The notes beneath the pieces are model-generated. The model worked only from the letters and a program-made list of their open reading frames with translations. It was not told where the DNA came from and ran no database searches. Shown piece by piece: positions 33,964 through 42,583 of a stretch of DNA of 64,000 bases (its first letter is position 1; every line of letters starts with the position of its first letter). Source of the DNA: DASVCN01 sp040905665 (GTDB lineage: Bacteria; Deinococcota; Deinococci; Deinococcales; Trueperaceae). The position numbers were made by a program, and so were the translations under genes. The DNA lies in NCBI GenBank assembly GCA_040905665.1, contig JBBDRD010000028.1, forward strand, positions 1 to 64,000. Direction: 5' to 3'.

Positions 33964-35118
33964 GTGCACCGCATCATCTACCAGGCACCAGTCGTCTATA
34001 ACGGGCTGGGCAACCCCAGGCGCGATGGGGCGATTGTCGTACTGGAAGCGCTAGGAAGCCGCACGATCGTTGCAGTGGGCGGCGGCGAGGAGCTTCGCCG
34101 CGCCTTCCCGGATGCCGAAGTGCACGATGAGCCGTTCGCACTCTCGCCGGCGCCTGTGAACGCCCACACCCAACTCGATCTGAGCGCCATGGAGTACATG
34201 GAAGGGCCGTACGAGGAATTCATTACGGCAGTCATCGCTCACGGGCGCAGTGGCCGCCGCTCGCTGGCGAGCGCCGAGGCCGGAGTAGAAGAGCTATTGG
34301 CAGCCGGTACGCAGGTAATCGGTGACATCGTCACCAGCGAGGAGGTCATGCGCTACCTGCTCATGCACCCCCGATTACAGGGCGTCGCCTACTGGGAGGT
34401 GCTGAGCCCCGATCCGAGCGACGCCGAGAGGGTTCTCAACGAGACCGAAGCGCGAGTACGGCAGTTCAAGGAGCATGAGCGTCCCGGAGGAATGAAGGTC
34501 GGCCTCTCCCCCCACACGCCGCATACGGTAAGCGCGCCGCTGCTCCGCGGTTTGGCGATGATGGCGCGTCGCCTCCATCTGCCGATGCAGATTCACGTTG
34601 CCGAGAGCGCGGGTGAGATCCCGCTGCACCACGACGGCGGCGGCCAGCTTGCCGAGGCGATGGGGGAGTGGCTACCGTCGTGGCAACCATCGGGTTTCAC
34701 CCCGGTCGCCTATCTTGACAGCCTGGGAGTGTTGGACCAGAGCCCCACGCTGGTCCATATGGTGCATGTGAGCGACGACGACATAGGGCTAGTGCAGAGG
34801 CATGGCTGCACGGTCGTTCACTGCCCCCGCTCGAACCGTGCGCTAAGTTGCGGGCGCTTTCCCTGGGAGCGTTACGCGAAGCAGGGGGTCACCGTGGCGC
34901 TAGGCACCGATTCCCGCGGCTCCAGCCCGTCGCTCTCGGTCGAGGAGGAGGTAGCGAGCGCTTTGGCGGTCCACGGCGACAAGGCCGGGCCGCAGGCGCT
35001 GGTGCGCGCTGCCGTGAAGGGTGGCTACCGTGCACTGGGCCTCGTTCCGCCGCGCTTCATACGGGGGGACGATGCGGGGATCTTGCATAGGTGGAGCTCA
35101 GCAACCGACCAGCTGTAA
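33964..35118 (+). CDS. Aminodeoxyfutalosine deaminase-like amidohydrolase
   Basis: A 384-residue amidohydrolase resembling Deinococcus homologues that deaminate 6-amino-6-deoxyfutalosine in menaquinone synthesis. Family segments are VGLSPHTPHTVSAPLLRGL, MQIHVAES, LVHMVHVS and VALGTDSRGSSPSLSVEEEV. In the first metal motif, normally N-A-H-x-H, the second His is replaced: residues 66-70 read NAHTQ, with CAA at 34171-34173. This may reduce metal binding unless it is a sequence error. GTG 33964 lies 14 bases after the mqnC stop. Function is supported mainly by context. Confidence 0.75.
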   Translation: MHRIIYQAPVVYNGLGNPRRDGAIVVLEALGSRTIVAVGGGEELRRAFPDAEVHDEPFALSPAPVNAHTQLDLSAMEYMEGPYEEFITAVIAHGRSGRRSLASAEAGVEELLAAGTQVIGDIVTSEEVMRYLLMHPRLQGVAYWEVLSPDPSDAERVLNETEARVRQFKEHERPGGMKVGLSPHTPHTVSAPLLRGLAMMARRLHLPMQIHVAESAGEIPLHHDGGGQLAEAMGEWLPSWQPSGFTPVAYLDSLGVLDQSPTLVHMVHVSDDDIGLVQRHGCTVVHCPRSNRALSCGRFPWERYAKQGVTVALGTDSRGSSPSLSVEEEVASALAVHGDKAGPQALVRAAVKGGYRALGLVPPRFIRGDDAGILHRWSSATDQL

Positions 35119-35208
35119 CCCCGGTAACGTTTGCGCCGTGCGCCGGGTCGTGTACACGGTATGACATGAACAATTCAGCCGGCGCACTACGCTGACCTAG
35201 GAGGAGCC

Positions 35209-35544
35209 ATGTCTGAGAACACAGTTACTTTTACCGACGAGACCTTCGAGGATGTAACCCGCGAAGGGCTCGTACTGGTCGATTTCTGGGCGCCGTGGTG
35301 CGGACCCTGCCGGCTCGTTGCTCCCGTGGTGGAGCAGTTGGCGGCGGAGTACCAGGGCCGAGTGCGAGTAGGCAAGCTAAATGTCGACGAAAATCCGCAG
35401 ACGGCCATGAAGTTTCGAGTAATGTCGATCCCCACAGTCATACTGTTCAAGGACGGTGAGGCAGTCGAGACGATGGTAGGCGCCGCCCCCAAGAACTCCT
35501 ATGAGGCGCGACTCGAACGCCACGTGAACCAGGCGGTTTCCTGA
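35209..35544 (+). CDS. trxA: Thioredoxin
   Basis: A 111-residue thioredoxin with the WCGPC active site in VDFWAPWCGPCRLVAPVVEQ and the cis-Pro in RVMSIPTVILFKDGE. It reduces protein disulfides in the cytoplasm using thioredoxin reductase. ATG 35209 has a strong taggaggag upstream. A rho-independent terminator follows the stop closely, so it is probably transcribed alone or with mqnC and the deaminase gene. Confidence 0.95.
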   Translation: MSENTVTFTDETFEDVTREGLVLVDFWAPWCGPCRLVAPVVEQLAAEYQGRVRVGKLNVDENPQTAMKFRVMSIPTVILFKDGEAVETMVGAAPKNSYEARLERHVNQAVS

Positions 35545-35564
35545 GCAAGCGTTACTTCAGAGGT

Positions 35565-35603
35565 AAGCCGTCGGCTCCCAAACGGGTGACCGACGGCTTT
35601 TAA
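35565..35603 (+). terminator. Rho-independent terminator after trxA
   Basis: Ten-base stem aagccgtcgg/ccgacggctt, 15-base loop, then tttaatt. It is 20 bases after the trxA stop and may also serve the converging gene at 35652. Confidence 0.85.
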
Positions 35604-35651
35604 TTGACCCACTGCCCGGGCGCTAGACCAAACAGCTACCCTGCTGCAGCC

Positions 35652-37928
35652 TCAGCGCGCCATCTCGGTCACGCTGCGGCTATAGAGAACATTGCCCTCC
35701 GTGACCGTGTAACCGGTCGTGATACCGATATTCGCGGCCAGCACATCGAGTACTTGGGCGGGCAGCTCGAAGAGTCTCAGGATCTCCGCGAAGCCCGGTG
35801 TTTCTACCTCATCCCGGCTTGGCGCAGCTTCGACCTCGACGGCGAGGCTATAGCTGCCGCTCTCGCTACCGCCGAATGATGTGGCCTGCACGAGGTAGTC
35901 GACGCCGGCCACGGCCGTGAACATCAGTTCCGAGCGGAAGATGTCGGGAGCGTCGTCGTTGTAGTCGAGCACGACGCTCTGCTCGCCATCCAGCAGATAT
36001 AGCATCGTGTCGAAATCTTGACTCTGCATCACAACCGTCACGGTGGCGCCCGGCTCGAGACCTTCCAACCGGTAGAGGTCCGAGGCCGATCCGTCCACGT
36101 ACGGGTCGCCCCCTCCTCCGGCTTCATCCAGTGTCAGCTCTCCGCTGCTGGTGCCCGACGTGAGAGGTTGGGTCGAAATCCCTTCGAGGTCGACGGGCCA
36201 ACCCTCCGAGGATTCCGCTGCGCTGCTGTCAACGACGCCATCATCCGCGGCCAGCGCCAGGTTTACTCCGAATGCCAGCGGTTGGCTTAGAAGACGGGCA
36301 AGGTCGGCAACTGCGGAGAGCTGAGCGGATGTGTCGTGTACCGAGATCGCCTGCGCCTGATCGGGCGCCAAGGCGGTTGCCGACCTAAAGAGAGGGTCGC
36401 CTATGAATCCCGCTCCCCCCCGGAAGGTGTCCACTACCCTCTCGAAGGCCGTTGCCGGCCACGCGAGCACCAGGTGGTTGCCCACGACACCCAGGCCCAC
36501 GTCGATGTTGGCGGAGGCCTGAACGCGTGTGTACTCCACACCGTCATACGCCGCCGGCCGCAGCGCTATCGGGAATTCGGCAAGGTCTCCTTGGGCCTCG
36601 TCAAGTGCGGTCACCAGCGCCTGCTCGAGGCGTTCGAGTCCCGCGGTCGCGGCTTCGGCGGAGGCGACCGGAATCATCAGTAGCTGGCCCGGACCGTAAA
36701 GCAAGGACCTCAGATCGGTGCTTTGAGGTTCGAGCATGACCACGTGTACCTCGCTGCCTAGCCAGTCCAGCAGGTCACGGTCGAGGTCGACGCCAAGCTC
36801 GCTGCCCAGCCAGCCCCGGACATCGATTGTGGCGCCGGCGGCCTCGAAGTAGCCGGAGAGGTAGTCGATTATCTCCCCAAGCGGTAGTTGGCTCGAAGCC
36901 AGCCCCACGGCGCCGGCCGGAGCCAGGAAGGGCCGAGAGATCCGACAGTTGTCGCAGAGGAGCAAGTCCGCCAGTGCCTGGTCGGCACCCTCGGGGTCGA
37001 GAGTCACGGCCCACTCGCTCACTGCGCCGGCGTCTCCAATGCTCCACTGCGCCGCCAGGTTTTCGAGTGTGGCGAGTGCGGCGGCCATCCGTTGGATAAG
37101 AGCGTCGTCCCCGGGCTCGAGTGATTGAGTCGCGTCGAAGGTGAGCTCCAGGGCATCGAGCACGGGAGCCGGACGCACGGCCACGCCAAAAGCCGTCCCG
37201 TTCTCTGCGAATCGGGCGAACGCGTCGAGCGTTCCGCTGTCGGCAAGGGATGGACCTCCCTCGCCGCGCCTGCGATCGAGAACCGCGAGAACGCTTTCAC
37301 CTCGGCTGCCGGCGACCAACAAGCCGTCGTTGGTAAGCAGCAGGACGACCGCGCTTAGCCCCTCGCCAAAGTGGTACAGCTCCTCCGCCACCGCCTGGCC
37401 GTTCATAGGAGCCGAAGTAACCGAGTCGGCGCAGCCTTTCAGCGCCATGCGGAGCATGTGTACAGTGGAAGGCATGGCCCCTTCAAACTGCACGAGAGCG
37501 GTGAGGGAGGGTTGAAAACCGAGTAGCTCCACTGCGAGCATTGCCTCTAGCGGCGGAAGCGATTGTCCGCTGCCAAGTGCCCGCAGCGGGGCGGCCAGAG
37601 CCGGGCAGGACTGCTCGACTGCGGCGGAGAATGCGCTGCCCGGGTCGTCGCTCATTATGTCGCTCACGGCCGTGACAATGGAGAGATCCAGATCGTCACC
37701 CGCAGAGGTCAGCAGCGCCCGAATGGTTTGCTGTGCGGACTCCCAGTCGAGCGCGGCAAGATCACTACGAAGGTCGGCGGCGGGAGAGCCGTCGGTTTCG
37801 AAGGTAACCACCAAGGCGGCCTGTGGTGGAGCGAGGTCGCCCAGCCGAGGCTGAGCTGCGGCCCCGTTGACGAACGTGAGTGCGGCTAGCGCGGTGAGAA
37901 TGTTGACGACGAAACGGTGCTTCTCCAT
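35652..37928 (-). CDS. Exported protein with C-terminal PPC domain
   Basis: A 758-residue exported protein. The signal peptide begins MEKHRFVVNILTALAALTF and ends at GAAAQ. The long middle part resembles exported DUF3352-type proteins, with repeated segments such as GAMPSTVHMLRMALKGCADS and two to three similar half-domains. Residues about 600-700 form a bacterial pre-peptidase C-terminal (PPC) beta-sandwich, with LYRLEGLEPGATVTVVMQSQ. No protease motif is visible, so PPC probably serves surface or folding functions. ATG 37928 is preferred over 37976 for the signal peptide. It is the last gene of a three-gene set with a lipoprotein and a regulator. Confidence 0.65.
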   Translation of the reverse strand: MEKHRFVVNILTALAALTFVNGAAAQPRLGDLAPPQAALVVTFETDGSPAADLRSDLAALDWESAQQTIRALLTSAGDDLDLSIVTAVSDIMSDDPGSAFSAAVEQSCPALAAPLRALGSGQSLPPLEAMLAVELLGFQPSLTALVQFEGAMPSTVHMLRMALKGCADSVTSAPMNGQAVAEELYHFGEGLSAVVLLLTNDGLLVAGSRGESVLAVLDRRRGEGGPSLADSGTLDAFARFAENGTAFGVAVRPAPVLDALELTFDATQSLEPGDDALIQRMAAALATLENLAAQWSIGDAGAVSEWAVTLDPEGADQALADLLLCDNCRISRPFLAPAGAVGLASSQLPLGEIIDYLSGYFEAAGATIDVRGWLGSELGVDLDRDLLDWLGSEVHVVMLEPQSTDLRSLLYGPGQLLMIPVASAEAATAGLERLEQALVTALDEAQGDLAEFPIALRPAAYDGVEYTRVQASANIDVGLGVVGNHLVLAWPATAFERVVDTFRGGAGFIGDPLFRSATALAPDQAQAISVHDTSAQLSAVADLARLLSQPLAFGVNLALAADDGVVDSSAAESSEGWPVDLEGISTQPLTSGTSSGELTLDEAGGGGDPYVDGSASDLYRLEGLEPGATVTVVMQSQDFDTMLYLLDGEQSVVLDYNDDAPDIFRSELMFTAVAGVDYLVQATSFGGSESGSYSLAVEVEAAPSRDEVETPGFAEILRLFELPAQVLDVLAANIGITTGYTVTEGNVLYSRSVTEMAR

Positions 37929-37993
37929 GGCTCTCCAGTCTGGAGTTCGCGCAGCCCGACCACCACCTGCAGCCACCGGCCGCCACTGCCGGC

Positions 37994-38329
37994 TCAGTTG
38001 CTGATCGGTGGTGCCGGCGTTACGCCCACGGGCGTCGACAACCAGGCATCACCTGGCCGGTTGTCGTCCGTAAAGCGCAGTCGGTAGCTGGTGTCGCTGA
38101 ACTCCTCCAGCGTCCATTTGACGCCACGAGGTAGGTCCAAATCAACCAGCGCGTTGGTGGTGTAGCTGCCGGTCAGCAGATAAGCGAGTTCCATCCGGTG
38201 AAATGCGACCTGCGCGGTGCGCTGCAACTCGCTGTCGACCCGTCCGGTAGCGGGACCCGTAACCGGCGTAGCCTGCGGAGCACATGCGGCCAGCGCGGCG
38301 ACCAAAGCGATAACGAGAATTCGCATCAT
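37994..38329 (-). CDS. Small lipoprotein with pilin-like segment
   Basis: A 111-residue lipoprotein. MMRILVIALVAALAACAPQ is a lipoprotein signal with lipobox LAAC. The mature part contains RTAQVAFHRMELAYLLTGSY, which resembles the helix-to-loop stretch of type IV pilin soluble domains, followed by DLDLPRGVKWTLEEFSD. The resemblance is weak and only suggests a similar fold. Start ATG 38329 or 38326; aggaatg lies upstream. Gene order suggests co-transcription with the regulator upstream and the PPC protein downstream. Confidence 0.65.
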   Translation of the reverse strand: MMRILVIALVAALAACAPQATPVTGPATGRVDSELQRTAQVAFHRMELAYLLTGSYTTNALVDLDLPRGVKWTLEEFSDTSYRLRFTDDNRPGDAWLSTPVGVTPAPPISN

Positions 38330-38385
38330 TCCTGATGGTACAGCGGCGCTCGTCCATCTGTTGCGGAAGGTGCACCGAGGCAGGG

Positions 38386-39123
38386 TCATTCCGGTATCGG
38401 CGCCATGCCAAGCCTCACGATGTAACGCTGAGCGCCCTCTTTTTGCTGGTAGCGCTTGAGGAGCGCAAACATCTCCCGCTGCAAGGCCTTGGCGTCCTCG
38501 AAATCCAAATAGACCCGGTCGCGCCAGGCCGAAAGTACCGCCGGCCCCTCCGGATCGAGCGTCGTGTAATTGCGCTCGGGCGTCACGGCAGTCTGGATCT
38601 GTAACCTGCCGCGGGAGTCACGGTAGATCCTCGTTCCCCATACGCCGATGCGCTCGCGCCGAGCTCGAACCACATTCTCGCGGAGGAGCTTCTCCCAGTA
38701 AGCCTCCCTGTCACTCAGCGAAGCCTCGAGCGATTCGGCCGAAGTGGAGTCAAACGGTATGAAAAAGGTGTCGGCAGCGCTACGGTAGAGTCTCACGGGG
38801 CGCCCATTTCGAGCGACCCGCTCGTGCTCGACCAGCACCCCGGCCGCGATCAGGCGGCGTACGCGCGAAAGAACCGTGTTGGGCTTTTGGCTCGATTCGC
38901 GAGCGGCCTGGCCTACGCTCACGGAACGGCCGAGGAACGGTTCGAGTTGGCGCAAGGTGGCGGGATCGGTGAGCAGATCAGCCATTCGCGCATCTTTCAC
39001 GACCAGTACCTCGTCAGCTCCGGGCACGTGGGGCGAGCCGAGTTCGACGCCCGCATCCCGTGTCGTTGCCCGTTGCTCCCGTGCCTCGCCGGATGATTCT
39101 CTATGTGATTCGCGGTCTTTCAT
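38386..39123 (-). CDS. Winged-helix transcriptional regulator
   Basis: A 245-residue protein with an N-terminal helix-turn-helix region of ArsR/MarR-like type: RMADLLTDPATLRQLEPFLG, SVSVGQAARESSQKPNTVLS and RVRRLIAAGVLVEHERVARN, ending in a wing GRPVRLYRS. The C-terminal half is unrecognised, with an acidic and aromatic stretch, and may bind a ligand or partner. ATG 39123 is chosen because TATGCT lies seven bases upstream. It may control its own operon or the divergent aconitase; only context suggests this. Confidence 0.7.
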   Translation of the reverse strand: MKDRESHRESSGEAREQRATTRDAGVELGSPHVPGADEVLVVKDARMADLLTDPATLRQLEPFLGRSVSVGQAARESSQKPNTVLSRVRRLIAAGVLVEHERVARNGRPVRLYRSAADTFFIPFDSTSAESLEASLSDREAYWEKLLRENVVRARRERIGVWGTRIYRDSRGRLQIQTAVTPERNYTTLDPEGPAVLSAWRDRVYLDFEDAKALQREMFALLKRYQQKEGAQRYIVRLGMAPIPE

Positions 39124-39130
39124 ATCAGCT

Positions 39131-39136
39131 AGCATA
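39131..39136 (-). promoter_or_regulatory. -10 element of the winged-helix regulator gene (leaderless type)
   Basis: TATGCT on the minus strand, exactly seven bases before the ATG at 39123. Confidence 0.5.
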
Positions 39137-39187
39137 GGCCGACACTGGTAATAGAGCTTGAGACAGCGGCCTCCAAAGGAGTTCCAG

Positions 39188-41920
39188 ATGGCAAAGTTGA
39201 CAGCGAAGAATTCGTTCGATGCTCGCGAGCTGATCGATATCGGCAACCGTCAGTCCTACTACTATCGGCTGGCGCGGCTTCAGGAGCAGGGGGTTGGGCA
39301 GATAGACCGGTTGCCCTTCTCGATCAAGGTGCTGCTCGAGTCGCTGCTACGAAACGAAAACGGCTACGACGTCACCGCCGAAGATATTCGCGGCCTTGCG
39401 GCATACGATGCCAAGAGCCCGGCTCAGACCGAGATCCCCTTCAAGCCGGCGCGGGTGATCCTCCAGGATTTTACCGGCGTCCCGGCCGTGGTCGATCTCG
39501 CTGCGCTGAGGAGCGCCATGCAGCGACTCGGCGGCGATCCGAAGCGGATCAATCCGCAGATCCCAGTGGACCTTGTGATCGATCATTCGGTACAGGTAGA
39601 CGAGTACGATTCACCCTTTGCACTGGCCAACAACGCCGCAATCGAGTTCGAGCGCAACCGTGAGCGCTACGAGTTCCTCCGTTGGGGCGAGGTCGCCTTC
39701 GACAACTTCAACGTCGTCCCGCCGGCATCGGGGATAGTACACCAGGTGAACCTCGAGTATCTGGCCAAAGGGGTCCTGAGCCGGCCACACGGTGACAGGG
39801 ATGTGTTCTACCCGGACTCTTTGGTGGGCACCGACTCTCACACCACGATGATCAACGGCATCGGCGTGGTGGGTTGGGGAGTCGGCGGCATCGAGGCAGA
39901 GGCGGTGATGCTTGGTCAACCCATCTACATGCTCACGCCCGAGGTGGTGGGCTTCAAGGTCACCGGCCGGCTGCCTGAGGGTTCGACCGCCACCGACTTG
40001 GCGCTGGCAGTAACGCAGATACTCCGTAAGCAGGGCGTGGTGGGCAAGTTTGTAGAGTTTTACGGCTCCGGACTCTCCGGCATGACCGTGCCAGATCGCG
40101 CCACCATCGCTAACATGGCTCCCGAATACGGAGCTACCATGGGCTTCTTCCCAGTGGACGAGGAGACGTTGCGCTATCTGAGGCAAACCGGCAGGCTGCC
40201 CGACGAGGTCGAGGCCGTGGAGCGCTACACCAAGGCGCAGGGGCTCTTTAGGACCGATGAAACTCCCGACCCCGTCTTCCAGGAAACGCTCGAACTCGAC
40301 CTCTCGACCGTGCGGCCGTCGCTCGCCGGTCCAAAACGGCCGCAGGACCGCATTCTGTTGACGGACATGAAACGCACCTTCGAAGAGGACCTGCGCAAGC
40401 CGCTGGAAAAGCGTGGTTACGCTTTGACCGATAGGCAGATCGACCAGAAGGCCGTGCTCCGCATCAACGATCAGGACACCGAGATCACCCATGGTGACGT
40501 GGTAATCGCCGCCATCACCTCCTGCACCAACACCTCGAATCCGTCGGTGATGCTGGCCGCCGGCTTGGTCGCCAAGAAGGCGGTCGAGGCCGGACTCGAC
40601 GTAAAGCCCTATGTGAAGACCAGTCTCGCTCCGGGGTCTCGGGTGGTAACCGAATACCTTACCGACGCCGGACTAATGCCTTATCTGGAACAACTCGGGT
40701 TCTACCTGGTGGGTTACGGCTGTACCACCTGCATCGGCAACTCGGGACCGCTACCCGAGCCGGTGGTCGAGGCGATCGAGAAGGCCGACCTGGTTGCGGC
40801 CAGCGTTCTCTCGGGCAACCGCAACTTCGAGGGACGGATCAACCCCCACGTCAAAGCCAACTACCTGGCCTCACCGCCATTGGTGGTCGCTTATGCGATC
40901 GCCGGCACGGTTGATATCGACCTGTCCAGCGAACCACTCGGGCGCGGCAAGGATGGTGTTGACGTCTATCTGGCCGACATCTGGCCGAGCTACGAGGACA
41001 TCACCGGGCAGCTCGAGCACGCGATGCGCCCCGAGACGTTCGAACGAATCTACAAGGGGATCGAGCGCTCCAACGAGGAGTGGAACAAGATTCCGGTCAA
41101 GGGAGGCGAGCTTTTCGGCTGGGACGAGGACTCGACCTACATTCAGGAACCTCCGTTCTTCGTCGACATGAGCCCGCAGCCCGAACCGATCCGGCCGATA
41201 AAGGGCGCACGAGTGCTGGCGAAGGTGGGGGACTCCGTCACGACCGACCACATTTCACCCGCCGGTGCGATTGGGCGAGACACGCCGGCGGGCCGCTACC
41301 TGATCGAGAAGGGTGTGACGCAAAAGAACTTCAACTCCTACGGCTCCCGGCGTGGCAACGACAGGGTGATGACTCGCGGAACCTTCGCCAACATTAGGCT
41401 CAAGAACGAGTTGGCGCCGGGCACCGAAGGAGGCTGGACGATGGACTTCACCAGCGGTGAAGTCACCAGCATCTTCGAAGCGAGCAGGAACTATCTGGAG
41501 CGCGAGATCCCTACCATCGCGCTTGCCGGCGTCGACTACGGGATGGGCTCGAGCCGTGACTGGGCGGCCAAGGGAACCTACCTGTTGGGCGTCTCGGCCG
41601 TGATCGCCAGCAGCTTCGAGCGCATCCACCGCTCCAACCTGGTGGGCATGGGCGTCCTCCCGCTGCAGTTCCAGAATGGCGAGGATGCCCAATCGCTGGG
41701 CCTCAGTGGAGAGGAAGTATTCGATATCCAGGTGGATGACGAGCTGAAGCCGCGCCAGCAGGTGAACGTGACCTTTACCCGCCCCGACGGTGTCACCAGT
41801 AGCTTCACCGCCACCTGCCGGATCGATACGCCGGTGGAGATCGACTACTACCGTAACGGTGGAATACTCCATACCGTGCTACGGAACATGCACGAGGTAG
41901 AGGAGCGCAGCCAAGCGTAA
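39188..41920 (+). CDS. acnA: Aconitate hydratase
   Basis: A 910-residue aconitase A/IRP-type enzyme isomerising citrate to isocitrate in the TCA cycle. Fe-S ligands are Cys in SCTNTSNPS (about residue 446) and in GCTTCIGNSG (about 512 and 515). The substrate-binding segments GTDSHTTMINGIGVVGWGVG and the C-terminal swivel domain with GSSRDWAAKGTYLLG are intact. Length matches bacterial AcnA (about 890-910). ATG 39188 has aaaggag upstream. It is divergent from the regulator and followed by a strong terminator. Confidence 0.97.
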   Translation: MAKLTAKNSFDARELIDIGNRQSYYYRLARLQEQGVGQIDRLPFSIKVLLESLLRNENGYDVTAEDIRGLAAYDAKSPAQTEIPFKPARVILQDFTGVPAVVDLAALRSAMQRLGGDPKRINPQIPVDLVIDHSVQVDEYDSPFALANNAAIEFERNRERYEFLRWGEVAFDNFNVVPPASGIVHQVNLEYLAKGVLSRPHGDRDVFYPDSLVGTDSHTTMINGIGVVGWGVGGIEAEAVMLGQPIYMLTPEVVGFKVTGRLPEGSTATDLALAVTQILRKQGVVGKFVEFYGSGLSGMTVPDRATIANMAPEYGATMGFFPVDEETLRYLRQTGRLPDEVEAVERYTKAQGLFRTDETPDPVFQETLELDLSTVRPSLAGPKRPQDRILLTDMKRTFEEDLRKPLEKRGYALTDRQIDQKAVLRINDQDTEITHGDVVIAAITSCTNTSNPSVMLAAGLVAKKAVEAGLDVKPYVKTSLAPGSRVVTEYLTDAGLMPYLEQLGFYLVGYGCTTCIGNSGPLPEPVVEAIEKADLVAASVLSGNRNFEGRINPHVKANYLASPPLVVAYAIAGTVDIDLSSEPLGRGKDGVDVYLADIWPSYEDITGQLEHAMRPETFERIYKGIERSNEEWNKIPVKGGELFGWDEDSTYIQEPPFFVDMSPQPEPIRPIKGARVLAKVGDSVTTDHISPAGAIGRDTPAGRYLIEKGVTQKNFNSYGSRRGNDRVMTRGTFANIRLKNELAPGTEGGWTMDFTSGEVTSIFEASRNYLEREIPTIALAGVDYGMGSSRDWAAKGTYLLGVSAVIASSFERIHRSNLVGMGVLPLQFQNGEDAQSLGLSGEEVFDIQVDDELKPRQQVNVTFTRPDGVTSSFTATCRIDTPVEIDYYRNGGILHTVLRNMHEVEERSQA

Positions 41921-41939
41921 GCAGACTCCCAACCGGACT

Positions 41940-41984
41940 ACCGGGCCGGAGCCCGCTTGAGCATGCTCCGGCCCGGTTACTTTT
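41940..41984 (+). terminator. Rho-independent terminator after acnA
   Basis: Perfect 12-base stem accgggccggag/ctccggcccggt with a 14-base loop, then tactttt. Confidence 0.9.
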
Positions 41985-42072
41985 GTCCTCCGGACGCCCG
42001 CCTCTTCGGTCGCTTGCACCCTTGCAACGGACACGTTTGAGATGTTTCTCATCGCCTCGCGGGCGCCGTTCC

Positions 42073-42078
42073 TATACT
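42073..42078 (+). promoter_or_regulatory. -10 element of the gene at 42086 (leaderless type)
   Basis: TATACT followed by seven bases and the ATG at 42086; no Shine-Dalgarno is present. Confidence 0.55.
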
Positions 42079-42085
42079 GCTTGTA

Positions 42086-42505
42086 ATGCGCGACCTGCTC
42101 CTCTTCTTCATCGTACTCGGCGTCGTCTTTTTTGGTGTGGGCGAGTGGCGCGGGTGGTTCCTGGGCGTACCCTCCCAAACCCCCGTCTACGTCTACAAGA
42201 AGCACCACATCGCGAACGCAACCAGGCGAACGATTAATCTCGATCATTTGCCGGTGAAGGTAACCGGTGATTTGCAAGAGGGCGACGTCACCGTCGCGGT
42301 CTTCTACGAGCGTCCCGTCTCCTACCAAACCGGCCGTGATCCCTTGCCCGAAGCGAAAGTGTTCGAGCGCAGTTTTTCGAGCGGGGAGCGCGTCGCTATC
42401 GACAGGGTGTTCTCGGAGGGTCAGGGAATCTACCGGGTGCAGCTGGAGTTCGAGGACGCTACCGGGCTGTTCCGGGTAAATCTTCCAACCGCCTCGCAGC
42501 TCTGA
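42086..42505 (+). CDS. Hypothetical membrane-anchored protein
   Basis: A 139-residue protein with one N-terminal membrane helix MRDLLLFFIVLGVVFFGVGE and an exported domain of about 110 residues, predicted beta-rich, including VKVTGDLQEGDVTVAVFYER. I do not recognise the family. Its ATG directly follows a -10 hexamer at leaderless spacing. The next gene, a SpoIID-type protein, begins about 80 bases downstream, so co-transcription is possible. Confidence 0.65.
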   Translation: MRDLLLFFIVLGVVFFGVGEWRGWFLGVPSQTPVYVYKKHHIANATRRTINLDHLPVKVTGDLQEGDVTVAVFYERPVSYQTGRDPLPEAKVFERSFSSGERVAIDRVFSEGQGIYRVQLEFEDATGLFRVNLPTASQL

Positions 42506-42583
42506 GGAGTCCGCCACACCGCTTTTCATGTGGGCTTTTCATGTGGAAAATCCTTGTCCGGGAGCGGTACCGCATACCGGATA

